From: Areca catechu
Lineage: Eukaryota; Streptophyta; Magnoliopsida; Arecales; Arecaceae
Length of the DNA stretch: 64,000 nt
Direction: 5' to 3'
Assembly: GCA_021397845.1 (NCBI GenBank)
Contig: CM038049.1
Location: 106,422,877 to 106,486,876 of the forward strand
The notes below the pieces were generated by a model. It did not search any database and had not been told where the DNA came from. It saw only the letters and a list, made by a program, of their open reading frames with translations. Shown here piece after piece: positions 46,228 to 57,616 of this stretch. Both the position numbers and the translations under genes were made by a program. How positions within the stretch are numbered: position 1 is the stretch's first letter; each line of letters begins with the position of its first letter.

Positions 46228-47031
46228 ATCTCTCCCTTTTTGACGATGACAAAATCTTTAAGTATAAATTGCATAAAAAGCTTTTAAAAGAATTCATGAA
46301 GGTGTATAGAACTAAATGCATCAGGTGTATCGAGGTAGTTTTCAATATTGACAAGATGTATCAAAATAAGAGTGATATAATGATTTAAGAGTATCATAAT
46401 AAGTTGTAATGATTGAGAGTATCAGAGCTTGTTATAATAATTGAGAGTATCAGAGCTTTGGGATATATATAAGATATAAACACACTATCGTGATACTCTA
46501 TATGAAAATTCAACAATAACAAGACTCTCCCTGAATTGATAATCCATAAAAGAGTTTGTAAATATCTTTTCAAACATTTAAAGAGGGGTTTTAAGATGAA
46601 ATTCTCATTAAAAAGGATTTTCAATGAAAACAAAGTACAGCTCCCGCTTTCTTAAGGAATTTGTAAATAATTTTCAATTCAAGTTTTCAAAATAATTTTC
46701 AAATTTTGCAAATACTCTTATTTACCTCTTGCTCATCACAAATATATATCATCACATTTATACTTTAGTCTTATTTCTCTCCATTTTTGTTATCATTAAA
46801 AAGGTAGGAAGACAAATAGGCAATACATACAGGATATAGCATTGAATTAAAATAAAAATTCATTCATTCATTCACAAATGAAGACAATGAAATTTAAGAC
46901 ATTTCATTCATTTCCATCAAAGGCATAAACATGAAGAACAACATAGTATTTCATTTAAACTCAAAATTTGCACAACAGTGAAACATACATAAAATGCATA
47001 AAAGTAAACTATCTAAAAATACATAGATATC
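46228..47031 (-). other. Sirevirus G2 3' untranslated region
   Basis: Non-coding. A minus-strand polypurine tract abuts the LTR (46228-46244), and weaker purine tracts lie further in (about 46520-46535, 46638-46652). AT-rich. Confidence 0.75.
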
Positions 47032-47991
47032 CTAGTCCTCATCGTCATCATCAGAAGATGATCCGATCTCAATCGATCCTATATCAGTAAAAGATCGAGC
47101 TCGAGGCCACATCAATCTGAGATCTCGAAATCAGGTCTTGATCGGTCATGGAGGGGTATGACGACCACATCCTTTACACCGAGCATACATCCGATCTCTG
47201 GCTAGAGCAGTAGAGGTGGAAGCAATGTTTTTTATAGGAACAGAATAGATCAGGTCGACAGTCTCTGTGACTACCGGAAGTGGCGTACGATCAAAGGATG
47301 GATCGGAATCAAGATACTGAAAGCCAGGTGTGTAAAACCCAAGCTCTCGGATAAGTGAGGATGTGTAAATGGTAGGAGCATCAACAGATGGTGTATCAAA
47401 AATAGGCATATCAGCTGATGATACTATAGGTGTATCAAAGATAGATGTATTAGCTGAAGGATGAATGGGTAAGTCTGTAATTGGCGAATCAATGATAAGA
47501 GTGTCAATCATGGATGTATTGATAATGGGTGTATCAACAACTGGTGAATGAATAACATGCGAATCAATAACTGGTGAAAGAATAGGAATCGAAACATGAT
47601 CAACTGATCTGGAAGGAGAGGATTGGACTGGAGTCTGGGTAGGTGAACAAGAAAGGTCAAGAGTAGGACTCCTGGGCAAGTCTGCCATCACCTTTGCCAC
47701 TATCTCTGAAACTAGATCTGGAAAATCGAATCCATCAGAGTTAGTCTCCTCATCATCTCCATCATCAACATCACAACCGGTGCTGGAGTAGGTGTAGCTG
47801 TATCAGTAATTAGAGTACTCACTAAAGGTCTGAACAGAGCAGTCAGTATAGCTGAGATGCCATCACTCAGTCCACTATGGCTCTCTCTAGTCTCAGCTAT
47901 GAAGCAGTCAAGATGCTGTCTAATGATCAGAAGATCTATCTCAATGCATCTGACTTGTCCAATAAACTGTCTGAAACTGCTGGAGTCTCCA
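47032..47991 (-). pseudogene. Sirevirus G2 env-like frame, 3' part
   Basis: C-terminal part of the same ORF3 family, with IDTP/IDSP-type repeats (47146-47700) and an acidic end (SSDDDED, stop at 47032-47034). It is interrupted at 47991 by element H; the upstream piece is 54419-54788. Internal stops are present. Confidence 0.72.
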
Positions 47992-49439
47992 TGATGGGGG
48001 ACTAATATGCATGCAATTTTTTTTGTATGTTTTATATGTGGGGTTGAGTGATTAATTCCCGAATTTTAGATTAAAATAAGTTATAGAGAATTTTATATGA
48101 ATTTTAGAAGATCAGCATGCAGATTAGGACCTAGAAAAGTAGAAAAGAAGGATCGCTGGGGCTGAGAAGCATCAGTTAGGGCAAGTTCTCCTACAATAAA
48201 ACTACTGGAGGTAGAGGGGGTGTACTTGACAATGTCTGTGAAGATCGTAGCAAAGGGTCTCTCGTTCCTCGATGGATGCGGCCTGGAAAATCGAGCCAAA
48301 GACCCGCGGATACCCGGCTTTCTGCTCGGTGATCCGATTGAGGCTTGGCTGGAGTCGTTGGATTCGTAGGAACTCGAGGACCTGTAAATGACCTGTCAGG
48401 GGTTAGAAAACTCACAAAGGAATAAGAAAACAAAGAAAAAATATCAAGGGAAGGTTTCTTTTGGAGTGGGCATCCAGGGATCTGAGATGCTTGTTGGCAG
48501 CAGGAAGATGATTGCAGCACTGGGAAGAAAAACTCTCGCAAACCCCTTTATGCACACAGCAGGGTATCACACAACTCAATAGAAGAACTCAAGATTTTCA
48601 TTCATCAAAATTCTCTCTTTATACAAGAGGCTAGGGTCCCTTAAATAGACCCTTAACCTTGGGCTCCAAGTAAGGGCACATTAGTCTTTATATGAGAATC
48701 CTTTTCCCTCTCAAACCCTAGCTAGAAAATAAGGAAACATTAGGTAGAAAAAATCCCTAAAATTTCTCTTGACTTGGCCAACACTCCAAGGACACCTAGG
48801 GGGGCATGTTGGGCTTCTAAGAGCAGCAAGGTTCCGGCCCAAAGGGGCCCGGGTGCATGGGTTTGGGCCTCTAGAAGCTGGGGTGGCCTGGTAGCAGGAA
48901 TATTCCCTGGTATCTTGCTTCTTAGGGGCTTGGGCTTGGTGCCTGGGCTTGATTTCTTTGGGCTAGGATGCAGATGGACCTCTAAAATCATGGATGCCTT
49001 GGTCTATGAATATATTTTTGCATATGGAAGGAAATCTGGTCATCTTGAGGGCATCTGCAAGGAATCAGGGTTTCTGATTTTCCTCCTGGGGTCTTCAAAT
49101 CTTCAAGCAGGGTTGGACTTGGGCTAAACTTCCATGTCTTCAATCTGGTTGGACTTGGTCTTTACTTGTATGATGTGGTCTTGAGTCTTCAGTATGCTTG
49201 GATAGGACTCAAAAAAAAAAAAATTAGCTCAACATGAGCTTACCAGCATTGGACTGAACTAGCTCAACATGAGCTGACTAGTACAGAACTGAAATAACAA
49301 CTCAAAAAAACTCAAATAACAACTAAAATGGACTCAGATGAGCTAAGCCCTTATTACAGATGGACTCATAAATTATTGATCAATTTATAGATGGTTGAAA
49401 AGCCTCTGTCTTATTCTGGTGCCTCAGGTGTCCCCACCA
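47992..49439 (-). repeat. Element H 3' LTR (1448 bp)
   Basis: Plus-strand ends TGATGGGG and CCCCACCA. An open frame at 48774-49127 also occurs in the other LTR (53748-54101) and is judged incidental. Confidence 0.93.
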
Positions 49440-50010
49440 ATTCTCCCGGGGTGGGAGGAACTCGACCCTATGGAGTGAAGGTCAGATTGGCTCATATATC
49501 ACTCGAGAAGGTCTGGGTTGAGGCATTGCAAGTCCTCTCGAGAAATCCATGAATCGTCCGACTCTGGCCAGCCTTGCCATCGGACTAGGAAGCATTGATA
49601 GTCATGGCCCTGGGTCGTGATGGCTTGATCATCCAGGATACGCTCGATCCGTTCTCCTCTCTCAGGCCAAATTTGTTTGTGGACACTCTAGGTTAGGGTC
49701 ACTCACAATGAAAAGGAATAGGTCTAAAGGCCTCACTAGGTATCGCTGCCGGTTTCCTATACTCAACCAGGTCTGTAATATTGAAGGTAGAACTAATGCC
49801 CAAATCCGAAGGCAATTCTAACACCTAGGCATTTGATCCAACCTTCTCTATCACTTTAAAAGGTCCGGCTTTGCATGCATGAAGCTTCTTTTAGGCCTAA
49901 GCCTAACCAAGATAGAATCCACTACATCAAATTCTTTGACCCTTCTTCGAGAATTAGCCAGTTGTTTTAATATTAGTGCGGGTTGTGAACATGCTAGGCA
50001 CATGCAGACT
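49440..50010 (-). pseudogene. Element H integrase C-terminus with chromodomain
   Basis: The minus strand encodes a Ty3/gypsy integrase tail (VIEKVGSNA, LELPSDLGISSTFN, about 49740-49870). It is followed by a chromodomain-like segment with RIERILDDQ, FLVRWQGWPESDDSWISRE and LNPDLLE, stopping at 49499. In chromoviruses this domain directs integration to modified chromatin. Stops interrupt the upstream part. Confidence 0.85.
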
Positions 50011-50154
50011 CCTACCAAATGATGCAAAGGACTTATACTGACACCTAACAGACTTGACTATGCATTCCTATAGAAGGAAATTTTATTGAACTCTTTAGAT
50101 CTAAACCTAACAGATTATAGGTTCCCTAGGTTTGATCCTAGCTTGACATGCACA

Positions 50155-50838
50155 TCAAAATTTACAGTGAACTCCTAGCAAATTCCAAAGAGTGTGCCAG
50201 AAGTAAGATGCAAACCTAACATGCTTGATGAATGCATGCAGTATGCTAATCTCAGTTAAATGCAATCTAATAATCCTAGAAATACTGGAGGTGTCAGGAA
50301 AGGGCAGAAAATAGGAAGTGGATTCAAAATTAGTCTGGTAGGGTAGGGAAAAAGGTTCAAGGTTAGTTGGATAAAGTAGGATAAAAGAAGGGGCGTCAGG
50401 GACTAATCCTAGACTAATGAGGCTAACCTTACGGGGTTGCGGTATATCTATGGGCAAGAAAATGTCTATGCTATAGAAGGATGGGTCAACAATTTCTGGG
50501 AAGAGATCTTCAATAGGAATGGTAGGAAGGGATTCATCCTGAGGGCTATGGGTTAAGTAAGCCAAATCCTCAATAAAGTCTTCTTGTTCATGGAATTTAG
50601 AAATAGGCTCTACAATTAAATCCTTTTCTAATGTTTCCTCAGGTAAAATCCTAGTATCAGAGTTCTCTTCCTCTAATTGTTCTTCCACTATAGCTTTAGG
50701 TTGGATGTGGTCAAGGTCAACTAGCTCTGGGTTGGTTTCTACCTGGGTATCTACTAGGTCAGCTAATTCTAGGTCTACTAAAGGTGTCTCCTCTTCTCCT
50801 TCATACTCATCCACTAGGCTCGCATCAGCTTCATACAC
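50155..50838 (-). CDS. Unrecognised acidic frame in element H
   Basis: 227 codons, ATG at 50838. The N-terminal 110 residues are strongly acidic (runs such as DEYEGEEE and EEQLEEEN); the C-terminal part is hydrophobic and aromatic with no clear signal peptide. I do not recognise it. It lies where protease, reverse transcriptase and integrase core would be, between gag and the integrase tail. It may be a captured or element-specific sequence, or a chance frame. Conservation in other copies of H would decide. Confidence 0.4.
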   Translation of the reverse strand: MYEADASLVDEYEGEEETPLVDLELADLVDTQVETNPELVDLDHIQPKAIVEEQLEEENSDTRILPEETLEKDLIVEPISKFHEQEDFIEDLAYLTHSPQDESLPTIPIEDLFPEIVDPSFYSIDIFLPIDIPQPRKVSLISLGLVPDAPSFILLYPTNLEPFSLPYQTNFESTSYFLPFPDTSSISRIIRLHLTEISILHAFIKHVRFASYFWHTLWNLLGVHCKF

Positions 50839-51176
50839 TTCCGCGTTAATGTAAGCCTTGTCAATCTCAGGAATGGTTGGAGAAGGTCGACTAGGAGAAA
50901 ATTGGCTAGGTCCTGGTTCTTAATTATGGACACTAATCCTAGTAGGTTCAGGTTGCCTAAGGGGTAGTGGCTCACTACTGGGCTCATATTTAGGGATACT
51001 AATCATATGGGGTTCAAGTTGACTAAGGGAAACCTGACTAGTACTAGATTGATACTTAGGGGTTATGGGTTCTCTGGGCTCATAGGACAAGGGTGCATAT
51101 CTATGGGTCATGGGATTATAGGATCTGGGGTCATAGGATTTTGGGTCAGCTCTATGGTAGGTTCTAAGGATGGATC

Positions 51177-51310
51177 ATGGTATGGGGTCCTCCTAAGGTT
51201 GGGCTCCCTATATGGGTCAGGATATTGAGTTCTCCTAGGGTTGGACTCCCTATATGGGTCAGAATATTGGGTTCTCCTAGGATTGGACTCCCTATATGGG
51301 TCAGAATATT
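51177..51310. repeat. Tandem repeat of about 40-45 bp in element H
   Basis: A unit containing GGTTCTCCTAGG and CCCTATATGGGTCAG occurs three times in a row. On the minus strand it reads as Pro/Asn/Ile-rich peptide repeats with ILTHIGSP. Confidence 0.75.
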
Positions 51311-51559
51311 GGGTGTTGGGTCTACTAGGCTCATAGGGTGTGGGTGCATAGGATCTATGATCATGGGATCTAGAGTCATAGGATCTAGGTTCATAGGTTA
51401 TGGATTCATAGGTTCTAGGTTCATAGGATTTGGAGTTAAAAGATCTATAGGTTGTGGGTATACTAGGCTTATAGGGAGAGGGTAAATAGGATCTATCTTC
51501 CTGGTCTATAAAATCCTGATTGGGTCTTCTAGGACTAACCTTAGGGATTGGGTCATGAC

Positions 51560-51840
51560 GATAGCCTCTTCTAGTTTCAACCTCAAGATATGGATCAGGG
51601 TTTGGGGTCCTCCTGGGCTCAGGATTGTAGTATGGGTCAGGTTGAGGGGCTCTCCTAGGTTCGACCTCTTGGTATGGGTCAGGGTCTGGGTTCCTCCTAG
51701 GCTGAGGATTGTAGTATGGGTCAGGGTCTGGGGTCCTCCTAGGCTAAGGGTTATAGTATGGGTCAGGATGAGGGGCTCTCCTAGGTTCGACCTCAGGGTA
51801 TAGATTAGGGTTTGGGGTCCTCCTAGGTTGAGGGGAATTA
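51560..51840. repeat. Pro/Arg repeat region of H gag
   Basis: Degenerate units of about 30 and 60 bp (TATGGGTCAGG, GGGGTCCTCCTAGG) repeat through the interval. On the minus strand they code for alternating EPRRAPHPDPY and QPRRTPNPDPY-like units directly after the gag N-terminus, most of them past its stop. Confidence 0.75.
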
Positions 51841-52082
51841 GGATCTAGCTCAGACTGTGACCCATGGGTTTTTCCTGGGGTCCCTACCCGGACTTCTAAC
51901 TGCTCAAACTTATTGGCAAGATGGTCAATTCTATCATTGGTTTGAATACCAGACTGAGTTAACTGGGTCGCCATCTGGGCCATTTGATCAGCTAGGGCTT
52001 TTATTTGGGCTTGTAAATTTTCCATGGGTTCAGACATTTGTGAAGGAGGTGGGTGATATGAAACTCCTGATCTAGTGCTCAT
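51744..52082 (-). pseudogene. gag: Element H gag N-terminus
   Basis: 112 codons starting MSTRSGVSYHPPP, typical of plant Ty3/gypsy gag. A heptad-like helix (residues 20-75, LQAQIKALADQMAQMATQL) and then Pro/Arg repeats follow before a stop. No capsid core or zinc knuckle is seen downstream, so gag is truncated. Confidence 0.7.
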
Positions 52083-52965
52083 GCAAGACTCGATCAGACC
52101 GACTATAGCTGACTAGACCTAGAGTCCAAACTAGATGCTCAATCAGGGTGGCAAACTAGCCTATAGTAAACCTATACTCAGCCAGGCAGATGTAAGGGGA
52201 GTGTTAGGTCCCTAATTGCCAATCCTAGACACCAATCAGAGATTGGCCAGGTAGGTGAACCAGCACACAAGCCCTTCAGGATTGAATCCCTAAACCACCA
52301 TTCTAGACATTGAGCACAAGGCACACATAGGTTAACTTGACATAGTGATCTAACACTAGCCCGTACCTGACCAGTTGGTGTCCCTAGCCCACTAGGGCAA
52401 ATTAAGTCTAGTTAATTTTAGGTTAAGGCTTGGGATCGAATGCAAGGGATGTGGTTTTGGGCTAAGGAGAGGTGATCAAATCCTCCCCCCATATGATATA
52501 GCAAGAGTGCCCTTAAAAGTAAATAATGCAATGATGGCAGGCAGATGAGGATGCAAATTAGGGTTTAGATGTTTTTTGGTATTTTTGGAGAATATGTAAA
52601 TTTTTTTTTTTTGGTATTTTCTTAAATAGAAGAAAACTTTCAAATCATGGCCTAATATGCAAGAAATATACTAGAATTAAAAGATATGCAAAAGATGCTA
52701 AACAAAACCCTAAAACTTCCAAACTTGTCTTGCTGAAAAACAATAGAGCCAAAAATTTGCATGCTATATTTCGGCTTGCAGAAAATTCACAGGCCATAAT
52801 AAAATCTGCGAAAATTCTTAAAATTACTGTGAATTATTATAAATCCATAAAAATAAATTTTATAATTCTTGGAGTTTTTATCAGAAAGAAATAATTAAAA
52901 TAATAGAGTATATATGGACTGAAAAATTGTAAAAAACAAGCCCTAATCTAAGCTCTGATACCAAA
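52083..52965 (-). other. Element H leader with primer-binding site
   Basis: Non-coding leader, with the Met-tRNA primer site on the minus strand at 52950-52963 (TGGTATCAGAGCTT). A T-run lies at about 52600. No gene. Confidence 0.75.
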
Positions 52966-54418
52966 TGATGGGGGACTAATATGTATGCAATTTTTTTTGT
53001 ATGTTTTATATGTGGGGTTGAGTGATTAATTCCCAAATTTTAGATTAAAATAAGTTCTAGGGAATTTTATATGAATTTTAGAATATCAGCATGCAGATTA
53101 AGACCTAGAAAAGTAGAAAAGAAGGATCGCCGGGGCTGAGAAGCCTCGGTTAGGGCAAGTTCTCATACAATAAAACTATTGGAGGTAGAGGGGGTGTACC
53201 AGACAACGTCTATGAAGATCGCAGCAAAGGGTCTCTCATTCCTCGATTGATGCGGCCTGGAAAATCGAGCCAAAGACCCGCGGATACCCGGCTTTCTGCT
53301 TGGTGATCCGATTGAGGCTTGGCTGGAGTCATTGGATTCGTAGGAACTCGGGGACCTGTAAACGACCTGTCAGGGGTTAGAAAACTCACAAAGGAACAAG
53401 AAAACAAAGGAAAAATAGCAAGAGAAGGCTTCTTTTGGAGTGGGCATCCAGGGATCTGAGATGCTTGTTGGCAGCAGGAAGATGATTGCAACACTGGGAA
53501 GAAAAACTCTCGCAAATCCCTTTATGCACACAGCAGGGTATCACACAACTCAATAGAAGAATTCAAGGTTTTCATTCATCAAAATTCTCCCTTCATACAA
53601 GAGGCTAGGGTCCCTTAAATAGACCCTTAACCTTGGGCTCCAAGTAAGGGCATATTAGTCTTTACATGAGAATCCTTTTCCCTCTCAAACCCTAGCTAGA
53701 AAATAAGGAAACATTAGGTAGAAAAAATCCCTAAAATTTCTCTTGACTTGGCCAACACTCCAAGGACACCTAGGGGGGCGTGTTGGGCTTATAAGAGCAG
53801 CAAGGGGCTGGCCCAAAGGGGCCCGGGTGCATGGGTTTGGGCCTCTGGAAGCTGGGGTGGCCTGGTAGCAGGAATATTCCCTGGTATCTTGCTTCTTAGG
53901 GGCTTGGGCTTGGCGCCTGGGCTTGATTTCTTTGGGCTAGGATGTAGATGGACCTCTAAAATCATGGATGCCTTGGTCTATGAATATATTTTGGCATCTA
54001 GAAGGAAATCTAGGCATCTGGAGGGCATCTGCAAGGAATCAGGGTTTCTGATTTTCCTCCTGGGGTCTTCAAATCTTCAAGCTGGGTTGGACTTGGGCTA
54101 AACTTCCATGTCTTCAATCTGGTTGGACTTGGTCTTTACTTGTATGATGTGGTCTTGAGTCTTCAGTATGCTTGGATAGGACTCAAAAAAAAAAAAAAAA
54201 AATTAGCTCAACATGAGCTGACCAGCATTGGACTGAACTAGCTCAACATGAGCTGACTAGTACAGAACTGAAATAACAACTCAAAAAAACTCAAATAACA
54301 ACTAAAATGGACTTAGATGAGCTAAGCCCTTATTACAGATGGACTCATAAATTATTGATCAATTTACAGAGGGTTGAAAAGCCTCTATCTTATTCTAGTG
54401 CCTCAGGTGTCCCCACCA
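52966..54418 (-). repeat. Element H 5' LTR (1453 bp)
   Basis: Partner of 47992-49439. By eye there are about 25 or more differences plus A-run length changes. Confidence 0.93.
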
Positions 54419-54788
54419 CTCCATCTAAGCTGGCTGAGGCTATGCTGAAGTAGTAGGCTCAGACTGAGATGCAGCCTCTGGCTGTGCTACTATCTCAGGC
54501 TGACTCTCGGTAGGTCCTACCTCACTGAAAAGGATGCGCTCTTCCACTGTAGCATCATCATCATCAGCTCTGTCGTCGGCCTGACTAGATACTCTCCGTC
54601 TCCACTGGCCTCGGAATAGATGATAACCCATCCTGTGTAATGACCTAATGTCATACACATCAGTATGAAGTAGCATATGGAAGGGCTTATCCTCAAAGCT
54701 GACGCCATACTCTCTAAAAAATACAGTCAACCCTGTCCCATAGGACAGGCAGAGTCACTGACTTATCAACATCTCCGTCATCTGGTGA
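54419..54788 (-). pseudogene. Sirevirus G2 env-like frame, middle part
   Basis: Continues the 47032-47991 frame upstream of H (the FREYGVSF block, then DVYDIRSLHRMGYHLF). It ends at about 54788, where plus-strand B2 sequence starts. The beginning of the frame and G2 pol are missing. Confidence 0.75.
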
Positions 54789-54904
54789 TACTTGAATTTG
54801 TGTGTACTGATAATCAACTAGCTGATGTGTTTACCAAATCCTTGAGTGAAGAGAGATTTTGTATGATTAGAAGAGAGTTAGGTGTCATTGATCCATTCTC
54901 TTAG
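54789..54904 (+). pseudogene. Sirevirus B2 RNase H C-terminal tail
   Basis: Encodes LEFVCTDNQLADVFTKSL and ends RRELGVIDPFS at 54904, the normal end of Sirevirus pol. An open frame beginning at 54677 crosses the junction from G2 and is an artefact of the rearrangement. Confidence 0.88.
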
Positions 54905-55032
54905 AACTCTCTCAAATTCCATCCTACCTAATTTATTTTTGCTCAAAAATTACTTTTATTAAGTCCCAAAACCTTTTAAAACATCCCTTGATGTTTTGAA
55001 AATTTTTCTGATTTTTCTCAGAAATTTCTTAG

Positions 55033-55114
55033 CCAAGTGTCGACACTTGGATTTTGCGAAGTGTCGACACCTGACCAAGTGTCGACACTTGAGAAATTTG
55101 AAGTGTCGACACTT
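55033..55114. repeat. Palindrome cluster between pol and env-like frame (B2)
   Basis: Four units of AAGTGTCGACACTT type in 82 bases, three of them perfect 10-base dyads. Flanks match this family's own LTR and differ from those of A and G1. Confidence 0.75.
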
Positions 55115-55983
55115 ACAAAAATTTTAGGTGTTTTTGGACAAAATCGAACCTTTTGTGTTTTATTTCCCCCTTTTTCTCAAGTGCCATAGTGGTCCCCAAG
55201 TCTCCTTTATCCTCCGAAACAGTCGTTTTCCCCCTTTGACCCTTCAAATCCAGGTAATCCTCTCCCTCCTCCTTCACATTCAAACCGTAAATCCTAGATT
55301 TTCTCATTTTTATGCATTTTATCTCATTTAAATATGATTTTTCATGATTTTGGATCATTTTTGGGTTTCCAATTGGTTGGAAATCATTTTATCCAACTTT
55401 TTCTTGGATTTCTTCTTAGTTTTGGACCGATTCCCCACCATAATCGTCCATTTTCACCCCTTTTACTGTTGCATTGAATATTTTTGGCCGAAAACCCTAA
55501 TATGTTTTAATTTAAGCTCAGATTTCTTGGATTTATCTTATTTAAATGGTTTATATGTTTAATCTTACATTTAGTGCCTCATTTTGCCCTTATTTTACTT
55601 GATTTTACTGTTGGGTTAAAATCTTTTGGGCAAAACCGCCTTCTGATGCTTTCTAAAATCGATTTTCTATCGAATAAAAGGTTAATTTTACTTGGCATTG
55701 TTTTATCTCACATTTTTAACTATTTCTTTTAAAGGGTTTTTATCCTCCAATTTCATGCTTTGTAGTTAATCCCAAATATCTATTTGATTTCATTCCCATT
55801 TAAAACAAACCCTAGTTTTTTCCTTAAAATAGTATCATTTTTAAAAAGCAAAACCTAGACCTGTTTACCCTCTCTTTTAGTCACACCCTTGGCCGATCTA
55901 TTATTCTTAACTTACTTAAGACCGATCCCCATTCATTGTGTTTACCCCTTTTTTCCTTCCCCTTCTTCGCTCTGCTTGTAGTC
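55115..55983 (+). other. Long pol to env-like spacer of B2
   Basis: AT- and T-rich non-coding sequence. The complete pol to env-like gap is about 1080 bases here, against 465 in A and C. No gene recognised; a promoter or intron could be sought here. Confidence 0.55.
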
Positions 55984-57616
55984 ATGGGTCCTCAAAAGAG
56001 ATTGGCAGTGAAGAGGAGGTTTGGATAGAGTTCAGAGAGGAGGTCAAAGGCTAGGCACGACATTGGACAGTCTAGTAGTTCAGCAGCTCCTGGTTCCCCC
56101 CATTCAGAGAGGATGGCAGGGAAGGTAGTGGCAGCTTGTAGGCAGATTGATTTAGAGTTTTTCGACCGGCAACATTTTCATATTAGATAGACGCTCTCAG
56201 ATGCTGGACTAGTACCCTTTTGTACTATGCAGGAGAGGTACTATCCTCATTTGGTGCGAGAGTTTTATGGAGGACTGGATTGCCGTTGTCTATTATGGAG
56301 CAATACTATCAGAGGAGTACTGATTCCCTTATCTGACGAGCTTCTGAGTCGTGAATGGGAGATCACTCACAGAGGTATTTGCATCTTTTCTGTTGAGGAT
56401 AGGGAGGAGGCTTTTCGATGTATACTTAAGAAAGAGGATGTTTGCGGAGTGACAGTGGTCACCACGGACCAGCTATCGATCGAGATGTTCCTACTCCATC
56501 ATATCACTGCATGGATCCTGCTCCCGAAGACTGGCAAGTTTGACTTCATTACAGAGCGGGAGCTGATGCTCATGGTGGTCTGACATAGAGGACTCAGATT
56601 GACCTACCTTTACTCATGTTGGCTCAGATGAGAGATGCAGCAACCTAGAGGAGACACTGTTTTCCATACGGGATGGCACTCACTCATCTTTTCCGAGCTT
56701 GTAGAGTTCCTTTGGAGGGGGAGACCTCCAAGGAGATACTTCACATAGATGTATATGACGAGCGATTACTACACCGGATGGGTTTTAGACTGGTCACTGG
56801 ATAATGGATTCGCAGAGAGTCTGGTCAGGAGCCAGACAAGGAGGATGAGCTGAGAGAGGCCGAGGCCAGACCTTCAAGGCTAGTTGGTACACCTCCCCAT
56901 GTTGGTCCTGCATCAGAGACTGAGCCAGTGACTCCTGCTGCTACACCCTCTGCTCCTCCACCATCTGCTACTGATATATCTTTTGAGGAGCACTCCAAGC
57001 AGCAGTTCACTGAGCTGAGGAGTGAGATTGTTGGATTGGGTGTCAAGATGACTTAGTTGAGGATCAAGATTGAGGGCCTTAGAGCCTACACCGCTTTGGA
57101 GCACACTGAGTTGCGTCGCACCATGGAGGCAGGATTCGCACGTATCGAGGACTTGCTCAGATCCCTTCTTCCCCCAGTAGCTCCGCAGCCCCACATGTTG
57201 ATGGTGACAATGATGACCACCCAGATGGACATGACGATGCTGATGATGGTGGTGCTAATGATGGTGATGTCGGTGGTGATGCAGACTGTGGCACTAATAG
57301 TTCTAGTGATGGCAGTACGGACGGCAGTGTAGACCTTGCTGGACATTATCAGATGGTCAATAGAGATGCTCCTACTCTAGCTACTCCTGAGGTCCCTCCT
57401 CCAGCTGACATGATCGATTCCACTCCAGACTTTGTTAATCCAGCTGAGATGCTTCCTCCGCCATTGACTAGATCTTCTAGGGTTGTACCTGCACTTGGAC
57501 CTTCTGCCCACACTAGGAGTCGTAGGGTTTTAGCACAAGGACCTCCTAAAGCCTTAGTATCTAGGTCCAGGATTAGTGCACCTATTACTTTTGAGCTTCC
57601 ATCTGATGAGGATTAG
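55984..57616 (+). pseudogene. Sirevirus B2 env-like / ORF3 (broken)
   Basis: Starts MGPQKRLAVKRR. Conserved block includes FFDRQHF, ERYYPHLVREFYGG, LLHHITAWILLPKTGKFDFI (open 56227-56583), then frameshifts. A hydrophilic C-terminal part ends PSDED at 57616. Stops lie near 56026, 56188 and 56581. It shares the domain with A, C and G but has a different tail: it lacks the IDTP repeats and has Pro/Ser-rich and Met/Asp-rich coding instead. The tail evolves fast; the globular block is retained. Confidence 0.72.

Larger units (their letters stand above)
47992..54418 (-). mobile_element. Ty3/gypsy chromovirus derivative H, TSD CTCCA
   Basis: A 6427-bp element inserted in the G2 env-like frame; CTCCA at 47987-47991 and 54419-54423. 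LTRs 47992-49439 and 52966-54418. The minus-strand primer site TGGTATCAGAGCTT is at 52950-52963. The interior has a gag start, Pro-rich repeats, an acidic frame and an integrase tail with chromodomain, but no protease, reverse transcriptase or RNase H that I can find. It is therefore non-autonomous. The LTRs differ at many sites, so it is older than D. Confidence 0.92.

Noticed and set aside
48774..49127. 117-codon open frame in element H LTR
   Set aside because: It recurs in the other LTR (53748-54101) and reads low-complexity Gly/Trp/Leu-rich sequence with no recognisable domain; judged incidental.
54677..54904. 75-codon frame apparently starting upstream of the RNase H tail
   Set aside because: It spans the inverted junction at about 54788, so its first half is antisense to an env-like frame.
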